NCBI GenBank assembly: GCA_023394415.1
Contig: JAEXAR010000045.1
Location: 1 to 59,404, forward strand
Reading direction: 5' to 3'
DNA: 59,404 nt
From: Bacteroidota bacterium
Lineage (GTDB): Bacteria > Bacteroidota > Bacteroidia > Flavobacteriales > Weeksellaceae
A program made the translations under genes and the position numbers. Below, one piece after another: positions 17,363 through 25,668 of the stretch. The notes beneath the pieces are model-generated. The model was not told the origin of the DNA. It made no database searches and saw only the letters and a program-made list of their open reading frames with translations. The number at the start of each line of letters is the position of its first letter. The stretch's first letter is position 1.

Positions 17363-17367
17363 GTATT

Positions 17368-17787
17368 TTGAGAAAATTATTGATTTTAATAACACTTCTT
17401 CCACTGTTTGCTTTTTCACAAAAGTTTGAAGGGAAAAAAGAATATGACCCAAAAATGATAGGATGTTGGAAAGGCTCTGAAGAAGGACAGCAAATACAGG
17501 ATGTTGATAAATATTGGGTAAACTGTCGGTTTGAAAATGGAAAATCAGTCTTATTGTTTGTTGCTTTAAATCCTAAAAATGGAGTTGTAATGCAGAGTAC
17601 TGAAAACGGAACCTGGTGGACAAGTAAAGGCAAGTATTACGAATTTCATAAAACTTCCGGACTTACTGATATTTATAAATATAAAGTAAGTGAAGATGGA
17701 GATTTTGTAGATTTTGAATCCGAATTTATCATCGGCAAAGTTGATAATACTTACAAGTTTACAGACGAAAAAACAGAAGACTTATAA
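17368..17787 (+). CDS. Secreted small hypothetical protein
   Basis: The 139-residue protein also uses a TTG start, five bases after the receptor stop. It has a short signal peptide (RKLLILITLLPLFAFSQ). The mature part is beta-rich with GCWKGSEEGQQ, NGTWWTSKGKYYEF and DFESEFIIG, suggesting a small lipocalin-like barrel, though I cannot name a family with confidence. It is the last gene before a strong hairpin and should be co-transcribed with the receptor. Confidence 0.65.
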   Translation: MRKLLILITLLPLFAFSQKFEGKKEYDPKMIGCWKGSEEGQQIQDVDKYWVNCRFENGKSVLLFVALNPKNGVVMQSTENGTWWTSKGKYYEFHKTSGLTDIYKYKVSEDGDFVDFESEFIIGKVDNTYKFTDEKTEDL

Positions 17788-17794
17788 AAACATT

Positions 17795-17822
17795 TCCTTT
17801 CAAATTTTGAAGGGATTTTTTT
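17795..17822 (+). terminator. Terminator after the receptor operon
   Basis: A 10-bp stem TCCTTTCAAA / TTTGAAGGGA (one G-U pair) has a minimal loop and a run of seven T. It overlaps the stop codon of the convergent MATE gene. Confidence 0.82.
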
Positions 17823-19182
17823 ATGAATTGGCGATAATTCTTTTTTGAGAAAGTTTCATAAATCGAAACACCAAAAGTATAGCAGAAATAGTAAGTCCCA
17901 ATCCTAAGGCAATCCACATACCAAAAGCACCCATTTCCAACGTTACGCAAAGATAATAACCTAATGGAATGGTAATAATCCAGTAGGCAATAAATGTAAG
18001 ATAACTCGGAATTTTTACATCCTGAATTCCCCTTAATATTCCTAAAGCAGTGACTTGAATACCGTCTGAAAGTTGGAAGAGAGCAGCAATAATTAAAAGT
18101 TGTGAAGCTAGTAGAATAACTTCTACATCTTCTTTTTTGGTGAAAAATGTTGGCAAAATACTCCTTCCTAATATGAAAAACAAACCACAGATTGCCATAA
18201 AAATAAAAGCAATTTTGAGGTTATTGATACCCACTTTTCTTAATTCTATAAAATTCTTTTCTCCTTGCTTCCTTCCAATCATCACCGTGGAAGCCACACT
18301 GAAGCCAATACAAAGGTTGAACGTGAATGATGCCATGCTTAAAGCAATTTGATGAGAGGCAATGTCTTTTGCGGAAACCATACCACAAATAAATGCTGCT
18401 GCTGCAAATGCTGTAACTTCAAAAAACATCTGTAAAGCCGTTGGTAAACCAAGCTTTAGCATTTTGGTGAACATCGCTTTGGTGAAAAGTTCAACTTTAA
18501 GACTGAAATCTTTGATATAGCGTTTGGTGGTTTGATGTTTTACCATCACCACATACAGAAATACCATCATAAAAACCCTCGCAATTAGTGTTGCAAGTGC
18601 AGAACCTTTCACACCCATTGGTGGAAATCCGAACATTCCCTTTATAAACACATAATTTAAAGCAATATTGATAACATTGGCAATAATCGTGGCTTTTGTG
18701 ACACCAATAGTATAACCTAAACCTTCTGAAACTTCTCTTAAAGTTTGAAATGTCATAAATGGTATAATGCTGAACGCCATTATCGTTAAGAAAATTTCTG
18801 TATCAGGAAGGATTTCTTTTGGTTGATCCAGATGATAGAGTAATGGACGGAATGCGAGGAGCAGGATCATCAACAATATACCGATAGCTAAATTAAGTAT
18901 AAAACCATGTCTGAAAACCGAATTGATACGGTTGTGTTTATGTTGTGAATGCGCTTCAGAAACCAAAGGCGGAATTGCAAAGGAAATTCCCAATCCGAAA
19001 ACAAAAACCGAGAAAAATAAGGCATTTCCCAAAGAAACTGCTGCTAAAGCATTAGCCCCAAGCAAATTGCCGACAATAATATTGTCGAAAAGCTGCACAG
19101 AAACCTGTCCAAGCTGTGTTAGCATTACAGGAAGTGCAAGTTTCAGGGTTTCTTTGGTGTAGTTTTTATTGAGGAAAATCAT
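17821..19182 (-). CDS. MATE-family multidrug efflux transporter
   Basis: The 453-residue inner-membrane protein has about twelve hydrophobic helices in two homologous halves. Its N-terminal LALPVMLTQLGQVSVQLFDNIIVGNLLG (shown in part) is typical of NorM/DinF-like exporters. The second half repeats the pattern with KLGLPTALQMFFEV. MATE proteins expel cationic drugs or toxic metabolites in exchange for Na+ or H+. It is monocistronic. A TACTTTTG -7 box on the minus strand lies only 4-5 nt from the ATG, which suggests a nearly leaderless mRNA. Confidence 0.93.
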   Translation of the reverse strand: MIFLNKNYTKETLKLALPVMLTQLGQVSVQLFDNIIVGNLLGANALAAVSLGNALFFSVFVFGLGISFAIPPLVSEAHSQHKHNRINSVFRHGFILNLAIGILLMILLLAFRPLLYHLDQPKEILPDTEIFLTIMAFSIIPFMTFQTLREVSEGLGYTIGVTKATIIANVINIALNYVFIKGMFGFPPMGVKGSALATLIARVFMMVFLYVVMVKHQTTKRYIKDFSLKVELFTKAMFTKMLKLGLPTALQMFFEVTAFAAAAFICGMVSAKDIASHQIALSMASFTFNLCIGFSVASTVMIGRKQGEKNFIELRKVGINNLKIAFIFMAICGLFFILGRSILPTFFTKKEDVEVILLASQLLIIAALFQLSDGIQVTALGILRGIQDVKIPSYLTFIAYWIITIPLGYYLCVTLEMGAFGMWIALGLGLTISAILLVFRFMKLSQKRIIANS

Positions 19183-19186
19183 TTTG

Positions 19187-19194
19187 CAAAAGTA
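19187..19194 (-). promoter_or_regulatory. -7 promoter element for the MATE gene
   Basis: The minus strand reads TACTTTTG, 4 nt upstream of the start codon. A TTG -33 element was not found at the standard distance, so this is tentative. Confidence 0.35.
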
Positions 19195-19300
19195 AGGATT
19201 AGTTTTTCGGTTAATTTAATTTTATTGAATATTAAGTAGATTTAATGGGTTTTTATAGAAAGAATGTAATGTTTACAATTTGAATAATCACTTCACTAAA

Positions 19301-19322
19301 AAGTCCGGCATTTGCCGGACTT
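19301..19322 (-). terminator. Terminator of the sigma-54 regulator gene
   Basis: Stem AAGTCCGGCA / TGCCGGACTT with a short TT-containing loop, followed on the minus strand by a T-rich tract, 20 bp after the stop codon. Confidence 0.9.
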
Positions 19323-19342
19323 CAGTTTTGTATTCAAGATGT

Positions 19343-20527
19343 TTATTTTCTCACAAAAGAAGCTACGTCATCTGCCGTAACGGGATTTCCTCCAAGAATG
19401 ATTAATCTTTCTACCACGTTACGCAGTTCACGAATATTACCCGTCCACGAGAAAGACTGTAAAGCCTTTATAGCGTTATCGTCAAATTTTCTTGGTGTAT
19501 TTCCTTGTTCATCAGCGACTAACTTTGCAAAGTGATCTACCAAAAGGTTGATGTCTTCTTTTCTTTCATCCAATGGCGGAACATAAATTTCAATAACAGA
19601 AAGCCTGTGGTAAAGGTCTTCACGGAAGCGTCCGGCTTCAATTTCCTTCTGCATATTTTTATTGGTTGCTGCAAGCACTCTTACATCTACTTTAATTTCT
19701 TTATCGCTTCCAACCGGTGAAACTTTGCTTTCCTGTAAAGCACGAAGCACTTTTGCCTGCGCTATGAGACTCATATCACCAATCTCATCCAGAAAGATGG
19801 TTCCATTATTGGCAAGCTCAAATTTTCCCTGTTTGTCTTTTATCGCACCAGTAAAAGAACCTTTTACGTGTCCAAAAAGTTCAGATTCAATCAGTTCGGA
19901 AGGAATTGCAGCGCAGTTTACTTCTACAATTGGGCCACGACTTCTTTCGCTTTGGGCGTGTATGGCATGTGCTACCAATTCTTTACCGGCACCATTAGGA
20001 CCTGTAATAAGAACTCTGGCGTCTGATGCTGCAACTTTATCAATCATATCCTGAATTTTCTTCAGGGCAACACTTTCACCAATCATTTGGTATTTTTTAT
20101 TGACTTTTTTCTTTAAAGTCTTATTCTCTGTTTGAAGCGTTTTGTTTTCTTTAGCCAGTTTTTCCTTATCCAAAGCGTTTTTTACACTTGTGATTAATCG
20201 ATTTATGTCGATAGGTTTCGAGATAAAATCGTAAGCACCTTCTTTCAAACAATCTACAGCAGTATCGATATCTGCATGACCTGAAATCATTACAAAAGTA
20301 GTTTCCGGCTTTAATGCTAGAGCCTGTTTCAGCAATTCGGTGCCTGAAAGTTTTGGCATTTTAATATCTGAAATTACAAGGGCATAATCTTCTTTTTCGA
20401 TGTTTTTGTAGCCTTCAAGACCATCTTCGGCCACTACAAATTCATAATCTTTTAATTCATCGGAAAGGATGCTTTGAAGGACGCCGGAAATGGCTTTTTC
20501 GTCTTCTACGATAAGGATTTTCTGCAT
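19343..20527 (-). CDS. Sigma-54-dependent response regulator (NtrC-like) lacking the Fis DNA-binding domain
   Basis: The 394-residue protein has a receiver domain (1-120; phosphoacceptor D54 in VISDIKMP, K104 in ISKPID) and a coiled linker (about 120-145). The AAA+ domain carries Walker A GPNGAGKE (176-183), the sigma-54 contact loop GSFTGA (223-228) and Walker B GTIFLDEIGD (242-251). It ends about 15 residues after NIRELRNVVERL. NtrC proteins normally continue with a Fis-type helix-turn-helix to about 450-480 residues, and this one does not. It may act without site-specific DNA binding or through a partner. No cognate kinase is adjacent. Confidence 0.93.
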   Translation of the reverse strand: MQKILIVEDEKAISGVLQSILSDELKDYEFVVAEDGLEGYKNIEKEDYALVISDIKMPKLSGTELLKQALALKPETTFVMISGHADIDTAVDCLKEGAYDFISKPIDINRLITSVKNALDKEKLAKENKTLQTENKTLKKKVNKKYQMIGESVALKKIQDMIDKVAASDARVLITGPNGAGKELVAHAIHAQSERSRGPIVEVNCAAIPSELIESELFGHVKGSFTGAIKDKQGKFELANNGTIFLDEIGDMSLIAQAKVLRALQESKVSPVGSDKEIKVDVRVLAATNKNMQKEIEAGRFREDLYHRLSVIEIYVPPLDERKEDINLLVDHFAKLVADEQGNTPRKFDDNAIKALQSFSWTGNIRELRNVVERLIILGGNPVTADDVASFVRK

Positions 20528-20532
20528 AATAG

Positions 20533-20540
20533 CAAATTTA
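20533..20540 (-). promoter_or_regulatory. -7 promoter element for the response regulator
   Basis: The minus strand reads TAAATTTG (TAnnTTTG), about 5 nt before the ATG at 20527. No clear -33 box was seen. Confidence 0.4.
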
Positions 20541-20642
20541 CGGATTATTAAGGATTAAAGAAAATTTCCAAGAGATTTTGCATCAAAAATTATTCCCTGC
20601 AATTATTTTTTTGTTAAAAGATAAAATTTTGAAAAATCTTTT

Positions 20643-21302
20643 CTAATTGTTATAAGAACGGTCTCCAAAAATTGCTGAACCAACTCGTACTGAATTTGCT
20701 CCACATTCAATTGCAATCGGGAAATCTCCACTCATTCCCATAGAAAGTGTTTGAAGAGGCTTCTGAAGAGACAGTTGATCGTAAAGTCTTTTCAAAAACA
20801 TAAATTCCCTGCGAATTTGGGTTTCATCATCTGTAAAAGTTGCCATTCCCATCAATCCTGTAATTTCAACATTTGGGAATTGTCCTTGTAAGAATTTTAG
20901 AAAAAGCTCTTTGGTTTCGGACACTTCCATACCGAATTTAGTATCTTCTTCAGCAATCTTTACCTGAAGTAAAACCTTAATTTTTCGGTTTAATTTTTCT
21001 GCTTGACGGTTGATTTCTGTTAATAATTTTTCAGAATCTACACTTTGTATGGTATCAATAAATTCGGCAATATATTTAACCTTATTCGTTTGCAGATGCC
21101 CAATTAAATGCCATTTGATGTCTTTCGGAAGGAGAGGAGCTTTTTCTACCAGTTCCTGAACTTTATTTTCGCCAAATACTTTTTGTCCCAAATTGTAAAC
21201 CTCTTCTATTTTTTCAACAGGATGCGTCTTGGATACCGCAACAAGCTCTACACTTTCCGGCAGCTGTTTCAGAATATCTTCGTAGTTATCTTTCAATGAC
21301 AT
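20643..21302 (-). CDS. YggS-family PLP homeostasis protein
   Basis: The 219-residue protein of the YggS/PROSC family binds pyridoxal phosphate without known catalysis and helps control free PLP. It has VELVAVSKTHPVEKIEE with the PLP lysine at about K25, FGENKVQELVEK, KWHLIGHLQTNKVKY, KVLLQVKIAEEDTKFGM and the C-terminal SMGMSGDFPIAIECGANSVR with VGSAIFGDR. All are standard for the family. It is monocistronic and divergent from arsR. Confidence 0.95.
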   Translation of the reverse strand: MSLKDNYEDILKQLPESVELVAVSKTHPVEKIEEVYNLGQKVFGENKVQELVEKAPLLPKDIKWHLIGHLQTNKVKYIAEFIDTIQSVDSEKLLTEINRQAEKLNRKIKVLLQVKIAEEDTKFGMEVSETKELFLKFLQGQFPNVEITGLMGMATFTDDETQIRREFMFLKRLYDQLSLQKPLQTLSMGMSGDFPIAIECGANSVRVGSAIFGDRSYNN

Positions 21303-21316
21303 TTTTAAATTTTTTA

Positions 21317-21343
21317 CAAATTTAACAAAGAAAAATTTGGCAA
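21317..21343 (-). promoter_or_regulatory. Promoter of the yggS-like gene
   Basis: On the minus strand TTG (21343-21341) is followed after 16 nt by TAAATTTG (21324-21317), close to the Bacteroidetes consensus, 15 nt before the start codon. Confidence 0.5.
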
Positions 21344-21352
21344 TAAAATTAT

Positions 21353-21372
21353 ATATCGTAATATTGCTATAT
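21353..21372. promoter_or_regulatory. Candidate ArsR operator
   Basis: ATATCGTAATATTGCTATAT is a 20-bp imperfect palindrome (16 of 20 positions self-complementary) centred on AATATT, 52 bp before the arsR start. Autoregulated ArsR/SmtB repressors bind such AT-rich inverted repeats upstream of their own gene. Assignment is by position and symmetry only. Confidence 0.5.
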
Positions 21373-21423
21373 TAAAATATTTAGTTCTAACATCTCAATA
21401 TTTAGAATTTAAACCTTATAAAA

Positions 21424-21759
21424 ATGGGCGTTACTAAAACACATCATTTCACTGATGAACAAAACGAAATTGCAACTTTGCTTAAAGCATTGGCGCATCC
21501 AGCAAGGGTGGCGATTGTAGAATATCTTCTTTCTGTTAATACTTGTATTTGTAATGATATTGTTGCGGAAATCAATTTGGCACAACCAACAGTCTCTCAA
21601 CACTTAAAGGAACTAAAAAGTGCCGGAATTATACAAGGGGAAATAGAAGGAAAATCTATTTGCTACTGTGTAAATCCCGAAACTTTGAAAAAATTGGAGC
21701 ATTTTGTAGACCGGCTTTTTCAGAAGATCCATCAACAAGATAGCGGAAGCTGCTGTTAA
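21424..21759 (+). CDS. arsR: ArsR/SmtB-family arsenic-responsive repressor
   Basis: The 111-residue winged-helix protein has KALAHPARVAIVEYLL (21-36), then NTCICNDIV, in which C41 and C43 lie where ArsR proteins carry their As(III)-binding ELCVC motif. The recognition helix is LAQPTVSQHLKELKSAG (52-68). Extra cysteines occur at 80, 82, 110 and 111. Arsenite binding should release it from DNA and derepress the cluster. The next genes are arsM, an arsC-like gene and acr3, all in the same direction. Confidence 0.93.
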   Translation: MGVTKTHHFTDEQNEIATLLKALAHPARVAIVEYLLSVNTCICNDIVAEINLAQPTVSQHLKELKSAGIIQGEIEGKSICYCVNPETLKKLEHFVDRLFQKIHQQDSGSCC

Positions 21760-21812
21760 CCATTTACAATCTAAAATTCAAAATTTACAATCTAAAATCT
21801 AAAATTTCAATT

Positions 21813-22652
21813 ATGGAAACTAACGAACAAATTAAAGAAATGGTAAAGCAAAAATATTCTGAAATTGCTTTACAGGATAAAGATACTAATGCTTCTTCTT
21901 GCTGTGGTGCAGGTGGTTGCAGTACCGAAGTGTATAATCTTATGAGCGAAGAGTACGATACTTTAAACGGATATAATCCCGATGCCGATTTAGGTTTAGG
22001 CTGTGGTTTACCTACTAATTTTGCTAAAATTAAAAAAGGTGATACTGTAGTAGATTTAGGAAGTGGTGCCGGAAATGACTGTTTTGTAGCCAGAGCTGAA
22101 ACGGGTGAAACAGGAAAAGTTATCGGCATAGATTTTACGGAAGCGATGATAGAAAAGGCCAGAGCCAATGCTGAAAAATTAGGTTTTAATAATGTAGAAT
22201 TCCGCCAGGGTGATATTGAGAAAATCCCAATGACAAGTAATGTTGCTGATGTTGTGGTAAGCAACTGCGTGATGAATCTTGTTCCCGATAAGCTAAAAGC
22301 TTTTGCCGAAGTGCACCGAATTTTAAAACCCTCAGGACATTTTTCTATTTCGGATATTGTTTTGGTAGGCGAACTTCCTGAAAAAATAAAATCTGCTGCG
22401 GAAATGTACGCAGGATGTGTTGCAAGTGCCATACAGAAAGACAATTATTTGGAAATTATCAAAAATTCAGGATTTAATAATATCGTTTTACAAAAGGAAA
22501 AACCCATCGTTGTTCCTGATGATATTCTAAAAAATTATTTAAATGATGAAGAAATTCAAGAATATAAAAATTCTTCCACAAGAATTTACAGCATCACAGT
22601 TTATGCTGAAAAAATGGAGGGTTGTTGTAATCCAAATACTGGTTGTTGTTAA
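21813..22652 (+). CDS. arsM: Arsenite S-adenosylmethionine methyltransferase
   Basis: ArsM methylates trivalent arsenic using SAM. The 279-residue protein carries the family's cysteines: CC at 30-31 and C36, C64 in GLGCGLP, C152 in VSNCVMNL and C202 in YAGCVAS, of which three or four bind As(III). The SAM loop is DLGSGAGND (81-89). The C-terminus has additional cysteine pairs (GCC and GCC at the last residues), which may help trap metal. It lies 53 bp downstream of arsR, behind a short AT-rich spacer with repeated CAATCTAAAAT, and is probably co-transcribed. Confidence 0.95.
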   Translation: METNEQIKEMVKQKYSEIALQDKDTNASSCCGAGGCSTEVYNLMSEEYDTLNGYNPDADLGLGCGLPTNFAKIKKGDTVVDLGSGAGNDCFVARAETGETGKVIGIDFTEAMIEKARANAEKLGFNNVEFRQGDIEKIPMTSNVADVVVSNCVMNLVPDKLKAFAEVHRILKPSGHFSISDIVLVGELPEKIKSAAEMYAGCVASAIQKDNYLEIIKNSGFNNIVLQKEKPIVVPDDILKNYLNDEEIQEYKNSSTRIYSITVYAEKMEGCCNPNTGCC

Positions 22653-22655
22653 AAT

Positions 22656-22688
22656 AAACCTTCAAGGTTTTTAAAACCTTGAAGGTTT
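22656..22688. repeat. Dispersed double-palindrome repeat, copy 2 (CCTTCAAGG type)
   Basis: Arms AAACCTTCAAGGTTTT and AAAACCTTGAAGGTTT are exact reverse complements around one T. Each arm is itself an odd palindrome (AACCTT-C-AAGGTT). It starts 4 bp after the arsM stop codon and could also act as a weak terminator, but no U-run follows. Confidence 0.88.
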
Positions 22689-22750
22689 GAAAGATACTAA
22701 TATATACTTTTTTCATATTTGAAAAAATAATTAATTGAAAATGAATTTTA

Positions 22751-22911
22751 TACGCAAAGACGCAAAATAATTAGGTTAAAAATATTATTTAAGGCGCAAG
22801 AAAATCAGAGATTTTCAATTTTAACACAGACGTAATCTGCGAACGCAGTTCATAAAACTTTGCGCCTTAATAACAGCACGATTAAAAATCAATATTTTGC
22901 GCCTTTGCGTA
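22751..22911. repeat. 161-bp nested imperfect inverted repeat (TACGCAAAGACGCAAAATA type)
   Basis: The outer arms (22751-22769 and 22893-22911) are complementary except at one base. Inner arms TTAAGGCGCAAG / CTTTGCGCCTTAA and a central CTGCG / CGCAG stem continue the fold, so the element can form one long branched hairpin. It fills most of the space between arsM and the arsC-like gene and produces a spurious upstream extension of that gene's frame. Confidence 0.85.
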
Positions 22912-22943
22912 AAATAATTTCGAAATTGACAAATAGGTTAATA

Positions 22944-23555
22944 ATGTATCAAAATCTAAAAAATTCCATCAACAAAATCGCTGAAATTAAGGTTTCAGAC
23001 GAACGAAAAGAAGTTCTAAAACCTTTGGCTGATTTTATTCAAACAAAATTGGATAAAAACGAAAACATCAATCTGAATTTCATTTGTACGCACAATTCCA
23101 GAAGAAGTCATCTTTCCCAGATTTGGGCGCAAGTAATGGCAGAGTATTTTGGGGTTAAAAATGTTTTTTGTTACTCCGGAGGTACAGAAGCCACCGCAAT
23201 GTTTCCGAGAGTAGCAGAAACACTTCAAAATCAAGGTTTTGAAATCTTAAAACTGTCTGAAGCAGAAAATCCTGTGTATGCCGTTAAATTTTCTGAAAAT
23301 AATCATCCTGTTATTTGTTTTTCAAAAAACTACAATGATGATTTCAACCCAAAATCTGAATTTGGAGCCATTTTAACCTGTGATTCTGCTGATGAAAACT
23401 GTCCAATCGTTTTCGGAGCAGAAGCCAGAATTTCGGTAAAATACAAAGATCCAAAAGCATCAGACGGAACTCCTGAAATGGACGAAACCTACTTCAAAAG
23501 AAGTTTTGAAATTGCTTCGGAAATGTATTGGGTTTTTTCAAAAATCAGAAAATAG
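22944..23555 (+). CDS. Low-molecular-weight phosphatase-fold protein, arsenate reductase-type
   Basis: The 203-residue protein has an N-terminal helical part (1-40) and a phosphatase P-loop CTHNSRRS starting at C48 (C-x5-R, with R54). Later come LTCDSADENCP, whose cysteines could serve as resolving thiols, and ARISVKYKDPKASDGTP. This is the Bacteroidetes branch of thioredoxin-coupled ArsC/protein-tyrosine phosphatase-like proteins. Its place between arsM and acr3 supports As(V) to As(III) reduction. The start is set at ATG 22944; upstream in-frame codons come from the repeat. Confidence 0.88.
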   Translation: MYQNLKNSINKIAEIKVSDERKEVLKPLADFIQTKLDKNENINLNFICTHNSRRSHLSQIWAQVMAEYFGVKNVFCYSGGTEATAMFPRVAETLQNQGFEILKLSEAENPVYAVKFSENNHPVICFSKNYNDDFNPKSEFGAILTCDSADENCPIVFGAEARISVKYKDPKASDGTPEMDETYFKRSFEIASEMYWVFSKIRK

Positions 23556-23571
23556 GTATAACCATAAAGTC

Positions 23572-23692
23572 ACAAAAGATTTTGCACTGAAGATTTTAAG
23601 TTTTATTAAATCTTTTAACAACAGTTCACAAAAGTCTGAAATCAAATAGATTTCATTTAAAATCTTTGATTTTTACTTTTATGTGCTTATGA
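23572..23692. repeat. Intergenic imperfect inverted repeat (CATAAAGTCACAAAAGATTTT type)
   Basis: The outer segment CATAAAGTCACAAAAGATTTT pairs imperfectly with AAAATCTTTGATTTTTACTTT plus TATGTGCTTATG. An inner perfect stem TGAAATC / GATTTCA (23637-23655) is included. It occupies the spacer between the arsC-like gene and acr3. Confidence 0.65.
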
Positions 23693-23813
23693 GAAATAAA
23701 ATGTTCTAACTCTTTTAGCATTATAAAAATTTTTTTGAATTTTGACTTCGTCGAATCTTCGATTCGTGGTTAATTTTAAAAATTTCAAACATCAAATTTC
23801 AAATCTAAAGAAA

Positions 23814-24872
23814 ATGTCAGCAAACAAATGCGCTCCCCACAAAAGAAAAAAACTTTCATTTTTAGATAAAAATCTTACGCTGTGGATTTTTCTGGCAATG
23901 GCTTTAGGTGTGGCTATTGGATATTTTTTTCCGTCTTCTTCAGATTTAATCAATCGATTTTCATACGGAACTACTAATATTCCTTTGGCTGTCGGATTAA
24001 TTTTAATGATGTATCCACCGTTTACAAAAGTGCGCTACGAAGAACTTCCCGAGGTTTTTAAAAACACAAAAATCTTAGGCGTTTCTCTTTTTCTGAACTG
24101 GATTATTGGTCCAATCTTAATGTTCGTACTCGCCATCATCTTCCTTCACGATAAGCCGGAATATATGATTGGTCTTATTCTTATTGGCTTGGCAAGATGC
24201 ATTGCCATGGTAATTGTTTGGAACGAGCTTGCGGAAGGAAACCGAGAATATGCTGCAGGTTTAGTTGCTTTAAATTCTATTTTTCAGGTGATTTTTTATA
24301 GTATTTATGCCTATGTTTTCATCACCGTTTTACCTCCACTTTTCGGAATTACAGGTTCTGAAGTGGATATCACCATTGGTCAAATTGCCGAAAGTGTTGC
24401 AATTTATCTTGGAATTCCCTTTGTTTTAGGATTTTTAACAAGATACTTATTACGAAAACTGAAAGGTGAAGAGTGGTACACAAATGTTTTCATACCGAAA
24501 GTATCTCCCATTACTTTAATTGCATTGTTATTCACCATTGTAATAATGTTCAGTCTGAAAGGAGAGATGATTGTACAAATCCCGATGGATGTAGTGAGGA
24601 TTGCAACTCCTTTGGTTATTTATTTTGTGCTGATGTTCTTGGTAAGTTTCTTTTTGGGCAAAAAATTAGGTGCAGATTATTCTAAAAATGCCGCAATTTC
24701 TTTCACTGCTGCCGGTAATAATTTTGAATTGGCGATTGCCGTTGCCATTGGCGTTTTTGGCATCAATTCGGGGCAAGCATTTGCCGGAGTAATTGGTCCT
24801 TTGGTGGAAGTTCCGGCTTTGATAGCTTTGGTAAATGTGGCGTTTTGGTTAAAGCGGAAATGGTATCATTAA
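23814..24872 (+). CDS. acr3: ACR3-family arsenite efflux permease
   Basis: This inner-membrane exporter expels arsenite using the proton motive force. The 352-residue protein has about ten hydrophobic helices, the conserved cysteine C129 in GLARCIAMVIVWNELA, and TAAGNNFELAIAVAIG in the eighth to ninth helix region, all typical of ACR3. The start is at ATG 23814 (MSANKCAPHKRKK), preceded by AAATCTAAAGAAA. The longer frame from 23742 begins inside noncoding AT-rich sequence. It ends the arsenic cluster. Confidence 0.95.
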   Translation: MSANKCAPHKRKKLSFLDKNLTLWIFLAMALGVAIGYFFPSSSDLINRFSYGTTNIPLAVGLILMMYPPFTKVRYEELPEVFKNTKILGVSLFLNWIIGPILMFVLAIIFLHDKPEYMIGLILIGLARCIAMVIVWNELAEGNREYAAGLVALNSIFQVIFYSIYAYVFITVLPPLFGITGSEVDITIGQIAESVAIYLGIPFVLGFLTRYLLRKLKGEEWYTNVFIPKVSPITLIALLFTIVIMFSLKGEMIVQIPMDVVRIATPLVIYFVLMFLVSFFLGKKLGADYSKNAAISFTAAGNNFELAIAVAIGVFGINSGQAFAGVIGPLVEVPALIALVNVAFWLKRKWYH

Positions 24873-24958
24873 TTTAATCACCGATAATAAAAAAGACACT
24901 GCTTTTGAATGGTCTTTGTATTAAATAGTATTGTTGATAAAAAATATTCGGCTATAAA

Positions 24959-25642
24959 TTATTTTGCTAAAAGAATCTCCTTCAATTTCCTCATACCTTC
25001 CGATCCACCGCATTTAAAACAGTTTTCAGAATTGGTGTATGAGTGTTCTAAATTTGGATCAATCACGTAAATTTCGCAATGTTCAGGAACGTAGTGGATA
25101 AGTCCTGCCGCAGGATAAACTTGCATTGAGGTGCCGATTACCAAAAAAATATCAGCGGTTTCTACAATCTTGGTTGCGTTATCCATTTCAGGAACCATTT
25201 CACCAAACCAAACAATGTGTGGACGCAACTGAATACCTTCTGAATTCAAATCACCTAAATTTAGGTCGTTTTCCCAAGGTATGATATTGGAATCAGATTT
25301 GACAGGTCTTGCTTTTAAGAGTTCACCGTGTAGGTGAAGAACATTTTGTGAGCCGGCTCTTTCGTGCAAATCGTCTACGTTTTGTGTAATAATGCGAACC
25401 TCAAAATTCTGTTCTAATTCGGCTAAAATTTTGTGAGCATCATTGGGTTGTACTTCTTTTAATTGGCGTCTTCTTAAGTTATAAAAATCCAAAACCTGTT
25501 GAGGATTTCGCGCAAAACCCTCAGGAGAAGCAACATCTTCCACACGATGATTTTCCCATAATCCGTTGGAATCTCTAAATGTTTTTATGCCGCTTTCTGC
25601 TGAAATTCCTGCACCGGATAATACAACGAGTTTCTTTTTCAT
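24959..25642 (-). CDS. cobB: SIR2-family NAD-dependent deacylase (sirtuin) without the usual zinc cysteines
   Basis: The 227-residue class III sirtuin removes acyl groups from lysines using NAD. It has GAGISAESGI (10-19), TFRDSNGLW, Y54 and R57 in FYNLRRRQ (the desuccinylase-type YxxR pair), QNVDDLHERAGS (87-98) and catalytic H105 in LHLHGEL. The zinc-binding CxxC pairs expected after HGEL are absent; the region reads KARPVKSDSN. The start is set at ATG 25642 (MKKKLVVLSGAG), because a longer frame would run into the preceding gene. Confidence 0.93.
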   Translation of the reverse strand: MKKKLVVLSGAGISAESGIKTFRDSNGLWENHRVEDVASPEGFARNPQQVLDFYNLRRRQLKEVQPNDAHKILAELEQNFEVRIITQNVDDLHERAGSQNVLHLHGELLKARPVKSDSNIIPWENDLNLGDLNSEGIQLRPHIVWFGEMVPEMDNATKIVETADIFLVIGTSMQVYPAAGLIHYVPEHCEIYVIDPNLEHSYTNSENCFKCGGSEGMRKLKEILLAK

Positions 25643-25668
25643 AATTTCAGAATTGAGTCTAAAAATAA

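Noticed and set aside
22860..22943. Upstream extension of the arsC-like frame
   Set aside because: It derives from the right arm of the 161-bp inverted repeat and adds no conserved residues; ATG 22944 gives the family N-terminus.
23742..23813. Longer acr3 start
   Set aside because: It begins in a noncoding AT-rich repeat; the good ribosome spacing is at 23814.
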